Assembly (NCBI GenBank): GCA_009760885.1
Contig: CM019719.1
Location: 25,224,084 to 25,288,083, forward strand
Length of the DNA stretch: 64,000 nucleotides
Direction of reading: 5' to 3'
Origin: Achatina immaculata
Lineage: Eukaryota; Mollusca; Gastropoda; Stylommatophora; Achatinidae
Part shown: positions 22,383 through 32,740 of the stretch, piece by piece
Position numbering within the stretch: position 1 is the stretch's first letter
How the letters are laid out: every line of letters starts with the position of its first letter
The notes under the pieces: generated by a model
Database searches by the model: none
What the model saw: the letters and a program-made list of their open reading frames with translations, nothing else
What the model was told of the DNA's origin: nothing
Translations under genes and position numbers: made by a program

Positions 22383-22432
22383 TACAGGAATAATAACAAT
22401 AACAACAACAACAACAATAATAATAATAATCT
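22383..22432. repeat. (AAC)n/(AAT)n microsatellite
   Basis: Imperfect AAC and AAT trinucleotides lie between two oppositely oriented family Y SINEs. Confidence 0.85.
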
Positions 22433-22443
22433 TGTTTTGCAAC

Positions 22444-22660
22444 AGATGCTTCTAGCGAATATTGTGTTAGTGTCCCTATCAACGTTGGCCTGTCCGCACA
22501 CATCGGTATGATGTGGTCAGCATCACACTTGATCGCTTTTCATTTCCCAGCTCCAGGAATCAGGTACCCATTTCTAAAACTGGGTGACCGGATCGTCTCC
22601 AGCCGGACTTGAAGCAGTGTCCTCACAAATGAACTGACAATTATGCCACTCAAGGGCCCA
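22444..22660 (-). mobile_element. Family Y tRNA-derived SINE (minus strand), degraded
   Basis: The minus strand shows GGGCCCTTGAGTGGCATAAT, TCAAGTCCGGCTGGAGACGA, TAGAAATGGGTACCTGATTC and GATGTGGTCAGCAT-type sequence, then GGACACTAACACAATATTCG. The tRNA head is poorly preserved. Confidence 0.65.
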
Positions 22661-23263
22661 TGCAGGAATAACGAACTCTTGATTTGTATGGTGGCCCCTA
22701 CGTAAGAGGGCCCCAGTTTGTGTGTTTAATAGAAAGCATATTTATCGAACTTTTTAAGTTCATGAACAATTCATGTAAGTCTTTACTTTATAGGACAAAT
22801 GAACAAAGTAGAAGACGACTTACGACGTAAATGTTTAGTTTATTCAGATCCAGGAAGCGAAGTTCAGATTTGTTAAGTGACAGATTAACCTGACACAAGG
22901 CGAGAACGGGATCCGGCCAACATTTGAGATAGCACCAGGACAGCACACGCATGATGTGTGTATGTGTAAACTGGAGTACGACAGGTCACGTGACAGCCAC
23001 GACCAGCCATACTAAGGCATTTTTATCACATGTAGTTAAATTAGCAGAGCTTCAGTTAATGAAGTTTAAAAAAAGAAAAAAAAATTAACATTGAGTGGAG
23101 TAGAATTTTACTGTGTTAAAATTTGGAAGAAGCTTGCATAGAAGATTTCATGTTAAAACTGCTAAAATTTAGATGAATGTTGCATGGTTAGTAGATTTTA
23201 CTTTAATTATACTCAGATTTGAATGAATGTTGGATAGTCAGTAAAATTTATATTAATGATGCT

Positions 23264-23755
23264 TGTACTTGTACGAGCTCCCTGTAACTGCGAACTGTTC
23301 CGAAGAAAAAGAGGTCGGCCACGTAAAAACTCTAAAGAGGACATTGTTAAGAGAGGCCAAATTAGTAGGCATAACATCCCTTGATGAGGTTGAAATCCTC
23401 GCCGAGGACAGGAAAAATTGGCGAACTACCATGAGAGGTCCATGTGATGGTTAACGGCACGGGAAGGATGTAAGATGTTGGATGTTCTTTGCAGCCGATG
23501 CTGTGAAGGTGTTGAGGAACAACATCGTGTCGGCGTGGGAGTGAGTTATGGCGGCTACTTTTTCAGTCCCGGAGTACAGCTAAAAAGCAGGGGGGGGGGG
23601 TGTGCAATGCTTCTTTAACAGACTCCACCACCATGGGAACTATAGTGATCCCTTACCCGTTAGCCAGGCTAGGCCTGTTACTGGGGGTACCACGGAGAGC
23701 TATGGGTTGCTGGCTGCCTCATCGGGCAAGCGACTTCACCCCCCCCCCCCTCAGT
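23264..23755 (+). mobile_element. X-family repeat carrying a family B LINE
   Basis: The copy starts at GTACTTGTACGAGCTCCCTG and ends at a C-tract followed by TCAG. It is flanked by TTAATGATGCT on both sides (23253-23263 and 23756-23766). Landmarks are TTTGCAGCCGATGCTGTGAA, AGCTAAAAAGCAGGGGGGGG, CTTTAACAGACTCCACCACC, CAGGCTAGGCCTGTTACTGG and CATCGGGCAAGCGACTTCAC. A LINE fragment splits it after CTGCGAACTGTTC. The 11-bp repeat lies in a degenerate tandem array, so it is weaker evidence for a target duplication than the one at 6.8/8.1 kb. Confidence 0.8.
23300..23485 (+). pseudogene. Non-LTR retrotransposon 3' end (family B)
   Basis: The translation includes TLKRTLLREAKLVGITSLDE, VEILAEDRKNWRTTMRGPCD and a stop, followed by CGGCACGGGAAGGATGTAAG. 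The same protein end and 3' sequence occur at 51.8-51.97 kb (RETLKRTLLREVKLTGIKSL ... GGCACGGGAAGGATATAAGA). The copy is very short and sits inside an X repeat. Confidence 0.8.
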
Positions 23756-24227
23756 TTAATGATGCTAAAGTTTGGGGGGGAGGGGGGAATGTTGCACTGC
23801 AGATTTTACACTAATGTTGCAAAAATCTGAAGGATTGTTGCATAATTAGTCGAATGTATATCAGCTATGCTAAAATTGTAAATACTGTTGGGTATACAAG
23901 AGAGTATACATTAAAGATGGTACAATTTGAAGGAATGCTGCATAGTTTGTAGAACTTCGTAAATTAACAAGATATGCCGTAAACAAGGGTTCTGTAATTT
24001 TGTGCCACGGATTTCATTTTGAGAAGGACCTCATCCTTGAAAGCAGTAAATTCTATCGCTCGTATAACACTCGTACATATATAAATGTATGTGTGGTTAT
24101 CTAGGAAAAATCAGCAGTGCTCATGATAATAAATATAACAGTTATGTAAGTATAAACATGTCAGTGTTTGTGACATAAGGAAACAGCAGCCCCTAGATAA
24201 TCAAGAAAACCATAATACTCAGCAGAA

Positions 24228-24551
24228 CAGCGGTTCTTAACGTTTTGTGGCCGCGGACCCAATTTCCAGCCCGAGACCAGATGCAGGCTCCTATTTCTTC
24301 CTGAGAACAGCTGTGGACTCCTAATTCTTCCAGAGAACAGCCATGGACTCCTATTTCTGCCAGAGAACGGCTGTGGACCGACTTTCCGGCCTGAGAAGAG
24401 CCGTGTACTCTTCATAAAAAAAATAAAGTAATCAATATAGTCCAGATAATGCTAATATTTCTTTTTTAATCTAGCACCAAAACCCCGAACACTCCTTCTG
24501 TGGACCCCTTTGGGGGGGGGGAATCTTTGTACCCCAAGTTAAGAACCACTG
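24228..24551. mobile_element. hAT-like MITE with internal tandem repeats
   Basis: The ends are CAGCGGTTCTTAAC and GTTAAGAACCACTG, near-perfect inverted repeats of hAT type. The interior has three to four 31-34-bp units (GAGAACAGCTGTGGACTCCT) and a G-run at 24511-24520. Flanking 8-mers (CAGCAGAA and CACAAGAC) do not match well, so no target duplication is claimed. The element shares sequence with the expanded copy at 39.83-40.47 kb. Confidence 0.75.
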
Positions 24552-24559
24552 CACAAGAC

Positions 24560-26247
24560 TGTCAGCGACATAACCTTCGGCATTCATAGATTGACAAGTT
24601 GTCATATGCTTAATCAGAACGTAAGACATGCAGTCATCATGTCTTTATTGTACTTTTCCAGTATACGAGTGCTGAAAGAACTGAACCCTAGCTCTTTTTT
24701 TTACCTAAGAAGCCTTACTGTAGAAGCTTCTACCCGCGCCTGGATATTTGTTCAAGTCAAGCCATGTATTTATTACCTGACTGCGCTTTCATTGCGTTCT
24801 GTTCTCCCCCTCCCCTGTTTGATGTTTTATTCAACGCTTACATTTCTGAAGCCATGTTTTAATATACTTTATTGCTACTTTTTCTATACGTTTGAAATGC
24901 TATATTTAGCGCTACAAGTGCTTTCTTACAGGTAGTCACAGGCGGCCAATCATCGCATTCGTTTTTTTCTTTGTGTATGTATATAAAGAAATTAGTCTAT
25001 GAAAGACTACATATACAAGTATGTTCAATGTTAGATAGAGTAACTTCGAGTAACTTCGAGATGCTTTACTTGTGGCTCATTAGCAGGGCAAGGCAGTATG
25101 TTTGTTACCTGTCCATCTGTCTGTCTGTCTATCTACCTTCATCGTCTGTGTGTTTGTGGATAATATCAAGACCATAGCTAGAAGGATTCTCATGGTACTT
25201 GATGTACGAAACAGACAGTGTGCTCCATCATTCCGGAGGTTGATGTATCAAGGATTTCTGGAGTTCTGAGTTAACGCATTGGATTTACTCACCCGCTCGC
25301 CGAGCAGGTGATCCGGTTCCTCCCACCAAGGTGGCGGACAGACAGTGGCTGGCAAGAAACTCACAGGGTTCGCACAACCTCAAAGAGATACCAGGGTTAA
25401 CGCTCTGGGAAGGAAGAGAACGACGCCGCCAACTACGAAGTTAGTGCTGACGGTGACATTCGCCGGCAGTCAACCGCCGACAAGGCAGCAGAGCGCTTAC
25501 AGTTTGACCGTGTGCAATGACGCTGTTTCACTGCTCGTACCTTTCCTTTATTAGCGTTAAACTGCCTCATTTATGGGGGTGGGGCTTCACCTTTTTAAGA
25601 TACAACATCATCTTTGTTGACCCTTCTAACATTCTAGTTATTTTGACTTTTACAGCTCTATTTAGAATCTACACGCCTAGCACATTCGCTTAGAAAAAGA
25701 AGCTCGAAACTACTGTAGTCTAACTACGAACCGTGGTCGATAGATAGTTAACAAGATCCAAATTCGACGAACTCAGGTGCGTCTGTGGCGCATCTGTATA
25801 TTCTCATTAAGGGAGTTGATAGCTCTTAATTTCTCTCGAGGCTATCCAGCTAAGTATTGCGAGCAGAGTTCCAAGAAAGTCAATCAGCGTCTTTCTAGTG
25901 GGTTTTATCAGGGAAAAAACAAACTATGACGTTGTTCATTATCAGGTTTTTAACCCCACTGAGTGCAGTTAATACGGCTAAGTATTTAGTGCAGTGAACT
26001 GATTCTGAAGGTAGTCTGGGAGAAATGGGCGATTATGTGGAAGATTTATGAGGGATTTTTTTTTCCTTAAAAGGTAGATATTATTGATGTTCGTATGAGA
26101 ACTGATCGTTCTTCTAGTCATTGGTGATAATGATGTAAGTTAATTTTAGATGTGTCAGTGTTGAGTGACATCATGAGATGGTAAATGTTGTAATAATGGG
26201 TAATTTATTTATTTTATACACTTAAAGACTTGTTACGGCCCGACTGA

Positions 26248-26289
<42 letters not shown>

Positions 26290-26630
26290 ATCTTTGTGAG
26301 AAAGAAACGAATCCCTACCACAAACAGCTTTGATGTGAACTCCACAGAAAAAAAAAGAGGAACCATAAGACGATCGATTTACATAAGATTTATATTACGC
26401 TGTTTTCACAAGCACTGAATTTGATTGATTTTTTTCACTTAATTTTACTGAACAGTACATATTCATTATTGTGAGACTGTGAGCATATATGCAGTTACTT
26501 TCTGTATCGAGTGCATGGATAAGAGTGACACGTAGATGTTTTATTTTTGTGTGTGTGTTTTTTAAAAAAAATGTTATTTACGTTTGTCATATGCGTAACA
26601 TATTTGTAGAATGTTTGGAACAGAGAGAAA
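24560..26630. other. No gene recognised
   Basis: Contains a (CT)n run at 26252-26287. An arginine/threonine-rich frame at 25345-25554 is CpG-richer than its surroundings but has no recognisable domain and no clear splice context. Confidence 0.4.
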
Positions 26631-26644
26631 GCTGCGTAGCAGAA

Positions 26645-26700
26645 GTCAGAATGTTATACGGGCCTGCGTGCCCAGTTCTTAACACTTTAGAATCAAGACC
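26645..26700 (+). repeat. CR1/L2-like LINE 3' terminus fragment (family G)
   Basis: GTCAGAATGTTATACGGGCC, TGCGTGCCCAGTTCTTAACA and CTTTAGAATC match the conserved last 55 bp of family G. Confidence 0.6.
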
Positions 26701-26710
26701 AGTCCATTAG

Positions 26711-26985
26711 CCGGACGGACCCCCTTTCTCTCTTTCTGTTGTCCCTTCAGCGCCCAAAGAGACATGGGAATGCTGGTCATTCATTTGCATGTCCCTTGCG
26801 TAACTTTGCCTCCCTAACAGCTCTCCTGTAGCCTTCTCTGTAAGCAAGATGCCTTGCTGCCGATGCGTCCATTCGCAGATAATCGACTGCAGGTAGAAAG
26901 AGATTTTCACTTCTGTCGTCCTTCGCTATCTTCTTGGCTGTCTCCCATGTCAGTCCTTTGTTTATTACCTTCATTCTCTCTGATA
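26711..26985 (-). pseudogene. Possible LINE C-terminal fragment (family H)
   Basis: The minus strand translates to MKVINKGLTWETAKKIAKDD, followed by LPAVDYLRMD and, after a frame change, a GGPSG ending. GLTWETAKKIAKD resembles the TW..A...A.DR motif near the end of RTE-like LINE proteins. There is no other support, so this could be a chance match. Confidence 0.4.
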
Positions 26986-26989
26986 TTTA

Positions 26990-27722
26990 GTAACACACAA
27001 ATAATTAGTGTATAGTCATACAATTATACACAAAGCACTGCAGTAAAGCATACCAAAATGTATAAACTATGAAGAAAGTAGGAACAGCTTTATTATTTAA
27101 CCATAACAAACTTGTCTGGCGGTGTGTGTCAGGAATGGATCTGGTAGGACGTGGAAATTGTTTAAATAGAGACCTGTGACATGTGGTCGGTGGGTTGTAA
27201 CTGGGAGTGGTGGATGGGGAACCGGGGAGGGGAGAGAGAGTGACGCACTACTGGCCTAGCTAGGAGAATTTGAAACAGGTGATTGGGGAAGAGATGTTGC
27301 AGAGAAGAGGGGTTGCTGAGAAAATAGCGGGGTTGCAGAGTGATGCTGTGAGGAAGTTTGAAAAGTAAAAAGGGGTGGATTTAGTGGAGAGGTACTATAA
27401 TGATTGAAGAAGATGATGTTACGTGTAACTAAACAGCGAGTTTAACCCATGTGGTTCCAGCGTCCCATAATTTTGAATGCACCGGTTCTCAAGTGCCAGG
27501 CGGCTTGTGTCATCTGCGTGACATTGTTTAATGGCTGTTACCAGAAAATCAGATTTGCCTCTGTGGTTGGGGCCATTGAAATGATTTGGGACTGGTTTCG
27601 AAGCATGCTGGGTGATGTCGTATAGATGTTTTTGCATGCGGTCCCCTAATCTGAGGCCAGTCTCACCGATATATGTTATCCTGCATCTTTTGCACACGAT
27701 GACATATATCACATTTCGGGAC
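26990..27722 (-). mobile_element. Inverted 3' end of the Penelope-like element (left arm)
   Basis: This is the reverse complement of the element's own 3' end (28993-29862). It includes the last 100 codons of the GIY-YIG domain (minus strand, ending at 27419) with almost identical sequence. Outer ends align at GTAACACACAAATAATTAG versus the right arm's ATTATTGTGTTAC. The inner end meets the truncated coding sequence directly at 27722. Relative to the right arm it lacks about 146 bp (right 29605-29750), replaced by about 10 bp. The arrangement is a 5'-truncated element with an inverted partial copy at its 5' end, as often described for Penelope-like elements. Confidence 0.9.
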
Positions 27723-29296
27723 CCACTTTCTATCTTCTTCCTAAAATCCACAAACCAGGTAACCCTGGACGCCCCATTGTATCAGCGTGTTCATGCCCCA
27801 CTGAGCACATTTCGGATTTTTTAGATAGCATTTTCCAGCCTCTTGTACAAAGACTACCCTCCTTTTTGAAAGACACCAACCACGCATTAACAATTTTTGA
27901 TACAATCACACTCTCTCAACACCACACCTATCACATCTTTCTCCTTGATGTCTGCTCTCTTTACACTTCTATCCCACATAAGGATGGACTCTTAGCACTC
28001 CGCCATTTTCTCGACAAAGACCCTCACCCCACAACTAACACTGACACCATAATTAGACTTACAGAGCTAGTACTAAACCAAAATTCTTTCGAATTCAACG
28101 GCGAATACTTCGAGCAAATCAGTGGTGTTGCTATGGGAACGAAAATGGGTCCCAGTTATGCATGTCTATTTATGGGCTTTCTGGAAGTCAAATTATGGGA
28201 AACCTACACTGGCAGATTTCCAGAATTCTATAAAAGGTACATCGATGATGGCATTGGAATTACAAGTATGCCACATGAAGACCTTGAAAAATTTATTGAA
28301 TTCGCCAATACACTCAATAAGAACATAAAATTCACTTATGAAATCTCTGACAAGTCTGTTAATTTTTTAGACATTAAAATTTCTATTGGCACAAACAGGC
28401 TTGTTACCTCTGTATTTTACAAGCCCACCGATAGCCACACCTATTTGCTTTACACCTCCTCCCATCCTGAGGCCTGTAAGAACTCCATCCCATATTCCCA
28501 ACTCCTCCGTCTTCGCCGCATATGTCAGGATAATTTGGACTTTTTAGATCAGTCCAACAAGTTATTAGAATTTTTCCGTCATCGCCACTACCCAGAAAAG
28601 GTCCTTCGTAAAGCCTTCAACCGTATCCAACTAGTGAGCCGCAAAGAAGTATTCAGGAAAAAGCCTGTTACTCCATCTGACAGAGTTAAGTTAGTACTGC
28701 CTTTCCACCCGCACGGTCAGATGGTTAAGAAAATCCTTTATCGTCATCTGCCGATAATCCAACTCGACTCCGACACTCGTAACATTTTCTCTGAAGCACC
28801 CCTATTGGCATACAAACGTGAGCCAAACCTTAAGGACATCCTCGTCCACAGCCACTTGAAGCAGAGCCTTAAGTATGTTGGCACCAGAAAATGTAACCGC
28901 CCCCGCTGCGTTACCTGCAATGTGGTTTGGGAAACGAAAACAATCACCTTTCCCAAAACTATCCTCACTCTTCATGAGGGATTCACATGCGAGTCCCGAA
29001 ATGTGATATATGTCATCGTGTGCAAAAGATGCAGGATAACATATATCGGTGAGACTGGCCTCAGATTAGGGGACCGCATGCAAAAACATCTATACGACAT
29101 CACCCAGCATGCTTCGAAACCAGTCCCAAATCATTTCAATGGCCCCAACCACAGAGGCAAATCTGATTTTCTGGTAACAGCCATTAAACAATGTCACGCA
29201 GATGACACAAGCCGCCTGGCACTTGAGAACCGGTGCATTCAAAATTATGGGACGCTGGAACCACATGGGTTAAACTCGCTGTTTAGTTACACGTAA
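27722..29296 (+). CDS. Penelope-like element: reverse transcriptase plus GIY-YIG endonuclease, 5' truncated
   Basis: An open frame of 524 codons runs from the truncation point to TAA. No ATG start exists because the N-terminus is missing. Reverse transcriptase motifs in order are FYLLPKIHKPGNPGRPIVS (residues 3-21), LLDVCSLYTSIPH with the first catalytic Asp (about residue 76), SGVAMGTKMGPSYACLFMG (about 134-152), YIDD (173-176) and VNFLDIKIS. A Cys-rich RKCNRPRCVTC stretch precedes the GIY-YIG nuclease (about 425-524): VIYVIVCKRC, ITYIGETG, LGDRMQKH with the conserved Arg, and LENRCIQNYG with the catalytic Glu. These elements copy RNA into DNA at a nuclease-made nick. The surviving frame has no breaks, suggesting a fairly young insertion. 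Confidence 0.93.
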   Translation, partial: PTFYLLPKIHKPGNPGRPIVSACSCPTEHISDFLDSIFQPLVQRLPSFLKDTNHALTIFDTITLSQHHTYHIFLLDVCSLYTSIPHKDGLLALRHFLDKDPHPTTNTDTIIRLTELVLNQNSFEFNGEYFEQISGVAMGTKMGPSYACLFMGFLEVKLWETYTGRFPEFYKRYIDDGIGITSMPHEDLEKFIEFANTLNKNIKFTYEISDKSVNFLDIKISIGTNRLVTSVFYKPTDSHTYLLYTSSHPEACKNSIPYSQLLRLRRICQDNLDFLDQSNKLLEFFRHRHYPEKVLRKAFNRIQLVSRKEVFRKKPVTPSDRVKLVLPFHPHGQMVKKILYRHLPIIQLDSDTRNIFSEAPLLAYKREPNLKDILVHSHLKQSLKYVGTRKCNRPRCVTCNVVWETKTITFPKTILTLHEGFTCESRNVIYVIVCKRCRITYIGETGLRLGDRMQKHLYDITQHASKPVPNHFNGPNHRGKSDFLVTAIKQCHADDTSRLALENRCIQNYGTLEPHGLNSLFSYT

Positions 29297-29862
29297 CATC
29301 ATCTTCTTCAATCATTATAGTACCTCTCCACTAAATCCACCCCTTTTTACTTTTCAAACTTCCTCACAGCATCACTCTGCAACCCCGCTATTTTCTCAGC
29401 AACCCCTCTTCTCTGCAACATCTCTTCCCCAATCACCTGTTTCAAATTCTCCTAGCTAGGCCAGTAGTGCGTCACTCTCTCTCCCCTCCCCGGTTCCCCA
29501 TCCACCACTCCCAGTTACAACCCACCGACCACATGTCACAGGTCTCTATTTAAACAATTTCCACGTCCTACCAGATCCATTCCTGACACACACCGCCAGA
29601 CAAGCCACACCTTATTTACAGCTAAGTACTTTTTTTTTTTTTTTTACAGTATTCATGTAAATCTATACTTTATCTCCTCTCCCTATTTCTTCGTCCTGTA
29701 TGTTTTTGTATGATTAAGGCTCACGCCGAAACGTCACAACTTTGTAATTGTTAAGTAATAAAGCTGCTCCTACTTTTTTCCAATTTTATACATTCTAGTA
29801 TCACAGCTTTACTGCAGTGTTTAGTGTATAGTTGTATACTTATACACCAATTATTGTGTTAC
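28993..29862 (+). mobile_element. Penelope-like element 3' end (right arm of the inverted repeat)
   Basis: This covers the GIY-YIG coding end, stop at 29294-29296, and about 565 bp of 3' untranslated sequence ending near ATTATTGTGTTAC. The 3' region holds GGCTCACGCCGAAACGTC (29728-29745), a short stem (GGC...GCC) followed by GAAAC. This is reminiscent of the core that precedes stem III in the hammerhead ribozymes known from Penelope-like elements, though the canonical CTGATGA box is not intact (ATGATTA). Confidence 0.88.
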
Positions 29863-30169
29863 AGTGGTTTCATGTCCGCCCGACTGACGGATGAACAGAA
29901 AATAGTGACCTGGTATTACAAATCTGTAGTGACTGCGCATGCCCGAGCAGTCGAATATAATCACCAAATCCAGATCCTGTCATACCAGCCAGTTGTTCTC
30001 TCTTATGGACGGTGCCTGTAAATTAACAATTAACTTTTTGAAACGACGGAAATATCTGTAATAATTAGAGAGTTATAGATTTGTGACGCGGACGCTTCAA
30101 CTCTGTCGAATTCATAGAAACATTTCAGAGGACATGAAGTGAAAGACTTACATGTATGATACATAACAG

Positions 30170-30462
30170 ACGGGGGCGGGGGGTGGGCGCGAAGACGCTG
30201 TCAAATTTGGTAGCCAGTGACTCGTACTTGACATGCTGGGTGCAGGGTTCGCGATCCATGCCGATCAAGACCCTGTCCTACTTCTCTGTTGGCACCCCCA
30301 GCAGCAGGCATAGTCTTGGCTAACAAGGGATCGCCATGGTAAAGTATTACGCGCCACCTGGTTCTTTAGCTTCAGTCAGGGACTGAAATAAGAAGCCACC
30401 ATAGCCCATATGATGCTGTCTCAACATCTTCACTCTGTCGGCTGCAAAGAGCATCAATCTCC
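30170..30462 (-). repeat. X-family repeat (minus strand)
   Basis: The minus strand reads GCTCTTTGCAGCCGACAGAG, TGAAGATGTTGAGACAGCAT, GAAGCTAAAGAACCAGGTGG (G-tract lost), CCATGGCGATCCCTTGTTAG, GACAGGGTCTTGATCGGCAT and GGATCGCGAACCCTG. It ends in a C-rich stretch after GCGTCTTCGCGCCCACC. The landmark order and C-rich end match other X copies. Confidence 0.75.
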
Positions 30463-30464
30463 CA

Positions 30465-31255
30465 TTTTCAGGGCTTAGAAGAAGAAGAAGAAGAATGAAG
30501 GAGGTTAAAGAAAGAGCTTTGTTTATCTTTTGACTAGGAGGGGGGTGTGGCGGAACTAAAAAAAAGGGGGGGGGGAGGGGTGTACTACCAGAGGTGTACA
30601 TGTTTACAAAAAAGATCTCGGAACTGTGATACAATATGATTGGCTTGCAGACAAATAGGAGTGGAGGGAAGAAAAGAGAGAGAGAGAGGAGTGAGAGAAA
30701 AGGAGAAAGAGATACACAATCTGTTAAGATGAAGCAAAGATAAATATGACCAGAACAGATTATATAATAGACATGAATGACCAAGAGTATAAATAGAAAG
30801 TGGAAAGGTGAGGTAGACAAGGAGAATGAGTGTTTGGCGTGAGTTTTAACTTTCCGAAGAGAAGGTATGGTGAGGATTGTAAATGAGTATTTCAACAATG
30901 AAAAAAGGTGTTTGTGTTTTTTACCTGTAAAAGACTTCCTGGGTAATTTCTACCTGGGCTCTGTGCATGACTCTCCTATACTTTTGTGCATGGCCCAGGG
31001 AACTACGAGTAACTCTTTACCCCTGGAACCTTTCTGTGCTTATGCCAGCGCTGTCGTGCCCTGTTTTAGCTTCTTGAACGATAATTATGAGTTCTGCTTC
31101 CAAACTTTATGAGTGGTCTCGAGAACAGGCGAGAGATAAGATGGCTTTTATTTGTTCTGATTGGGGTAGTTATCTCAGTGACGCTACCAGAGAAGGAGTG
31201 TACACTGGGTCAACCATGTACATCCTTTTACAATAAGATGTACTTGCATTTACAA
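30465..31255. other. No gene recognised
   Basis: An A/G-rich stretch at 30480-30720 gives a long minus-strand leucine/serine-rich frame that is compositional. A plus-strand 81-codon frame at 30867-31112 shows no motif. Confidence 0.4.
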
Positions 31256-31258
31256 ACG

Positions 31259-31513
31259 GGCGTCCGGGTGGCGAAGTGGTTAGTGCATTGGTCTCTCATG
31301 GCGAAGGTCGGGGGTTCGAACCTACCCATCTGTAGAAATGGGTAAACCCGACTTCTTCTGGAGTTGAGAAAGGAAAAGCGGCCCAGGCGTAATGCTGACC
31401 ACATCAGCCTCTAGTGTGCTGACAGGTCAGAGGAAATATGGGCACTAACACCATATTCCATAAGTGCTTTCAAGGCATGACAGGGTTACATGTAACCCTT
31501 TTTTTTTTTTACT
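31259..31513 (+). mobile_element. Family Y tRNA-derived SINE
   Basis: GGGCGTCCGGGTGGCGAAGT GGTTAGTGCATTGG is followed by the B box GGGGGTTCGAACC. The body shows TAGAAATGGGTAAACCCGAC, TTCTTCTGGAGTTGAGAAAG, GACCACATCAGCCTCTAGTG, GGAAATATGGGCACTAACAC, and the copy ends at a T-run. About 15 bp after the B box is missing relative to the copy at 35.7 kb. Confidence 0.9.
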
Positions 31514-31659
31514 TTTTACACCTTCAGAAATATACGCAAATACGACAACCAGAGCTAATGTAGAGCATAAACTGAGTGGACATTTTCCTATCACGTTTAT
31601 TTAGCATCATGAATGTACACGACTTATGACCTAGTATCAGTGTAACAGGACCAAAGGTA

Positions 31660-31785
31660 AAATCCCCGTGTCCAGGCCATTAAGCCGGGATACGATGTTA
31701 GGCCCGTATTTCCAGGACCACCGGCACATGAAAGTGTGATGAGGCCAGTATCACGACTGGTCGTAGTGACCTTCCCCGCTGCACA
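31660..31785 (-). repeat. Family Y SINE fragment (minus strand)
   Basis: The minus strand includes GATACTGGCCTCATCACACT, GGTCCTGGAAATACGGGCCT and AACATCG, matching the 3' body. The head is missing. Confidence 0.5.
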
Positions 31786-32436
31786 CGTGGCAATGGTATG
31801 CAACTGCCGAATATGATTTTGTGTGTGTGTGTGTGGCCTACGTTCATTCGTACCTTGGATCCTGTACTAAATACTAGTACCAGTGACCTTCCCCGAAAAT
31901 CTCCTCACCTTACTCAGGTTATCTTTGTCAAACAGATTTACCGCACCAACTCTTTCTGTTTTACTTCGGTATCGTTTTCATGACTCACTCCAAAGGATTC
32001 TGGCATTCCGCGTTAGTCATTGTAGTCAGTCAGGGGACGGTACTCGCGTTTTTCTAAGCGTCCACATCTCCAGTGTCTCTCTTGATCTGCGAAGTTGTTT
32101 ATTTGTCGTCCAAAAGATCCAGTTCTACAGAGCATAGTAGGCTCAGTCAATCTTTTTTTTTTTTTTTGTCCCTTATAAAATTCGAATGGGACATTTCATT
32201 TTCTTGGAAGTAATGTTATCTTGACGAAGTTTATTATCATTATTATTAGCAGCATTAGCAGTATTTTACGACGATGGTGAAATAGGGGCGTGGCTGTGGA
32301 TGTAAGACGGAGGACAGCGGGTTACTGGATGTTCAGGGTGGATCCATGCAACAGATGTGTCAGAATTACTTCATAAACTTCGAGGTACACGTTGGGTGGG
32401 GGAGGGGGGGGGGTAACCCCGTCTGCTCTAAAGCTG

Positions 32437-32740
32437 GATAGAATCTTGACCAGCACTGTCCTTGTAGCACAGTCTCTTAGAATCTTGACCAGCACCGTCC
32501 TTGTAGCACAGTCTCTTAGAATCTTGACCAGCACCGTCCTTGTAGCACAGAATCTTAGAATCTTGGCCAGCACCGTCCTTGTAGCACAGTCTCTTAGAAT
32601 CTTGACCAGCACCGTCCTTGTAGCACAGAATCTTAGAATCTTGACCAGCACCGTCCTTGTAGCACAGAATCTTGACCAGCACCGTCCTTGTAGCACAGTC
32701 TCTTAGAATCTTGACCAGCACCGTTCTCGTAGCACAGTCT
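32437..32740. repeat. 39-bp minisatellite, about eight copies
   Basis: GAATCTTGACCAGCACCGTC CTTGTAGCACAGTCTCTTA repeats, with one 27-bp deletion variant. Because 39 is divisible by three, both strands show periodic open frames (LRILTSTVLVAQS plus, CYKDGAGQDS minus). These are not genes. Confidence 0.95.

Larger units (their letters stand above)
23090..23965. repeat. Degenerate 50-55-bp tandem array interrupted by an X element
   Basis: Before 23263 and after 23756, units carry TTAATGATGCTAAAATTTGA, then GAATGTTGCATAGTTAGTAG and AATTTTACA, with heavy divergence. About three to four units lie on each side. The insertion 23264-23755 interrupts one unit. Confidence 0.6.

Noticed and set aside
24228..24559. 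8-bp target duplication for the hAT-like MITE
   Set aside because: CAGCAGAA and CACAAGAC agree at too few positions. The inverted termini alone support the call.
32437..32740. CRISPR-like regular repeats
   Set aside because: Units are directly tandem with no unique spacers, and the window is eukaryotic. The same applies to the arrays at 2.1, 18.8 and 61.7 kb.
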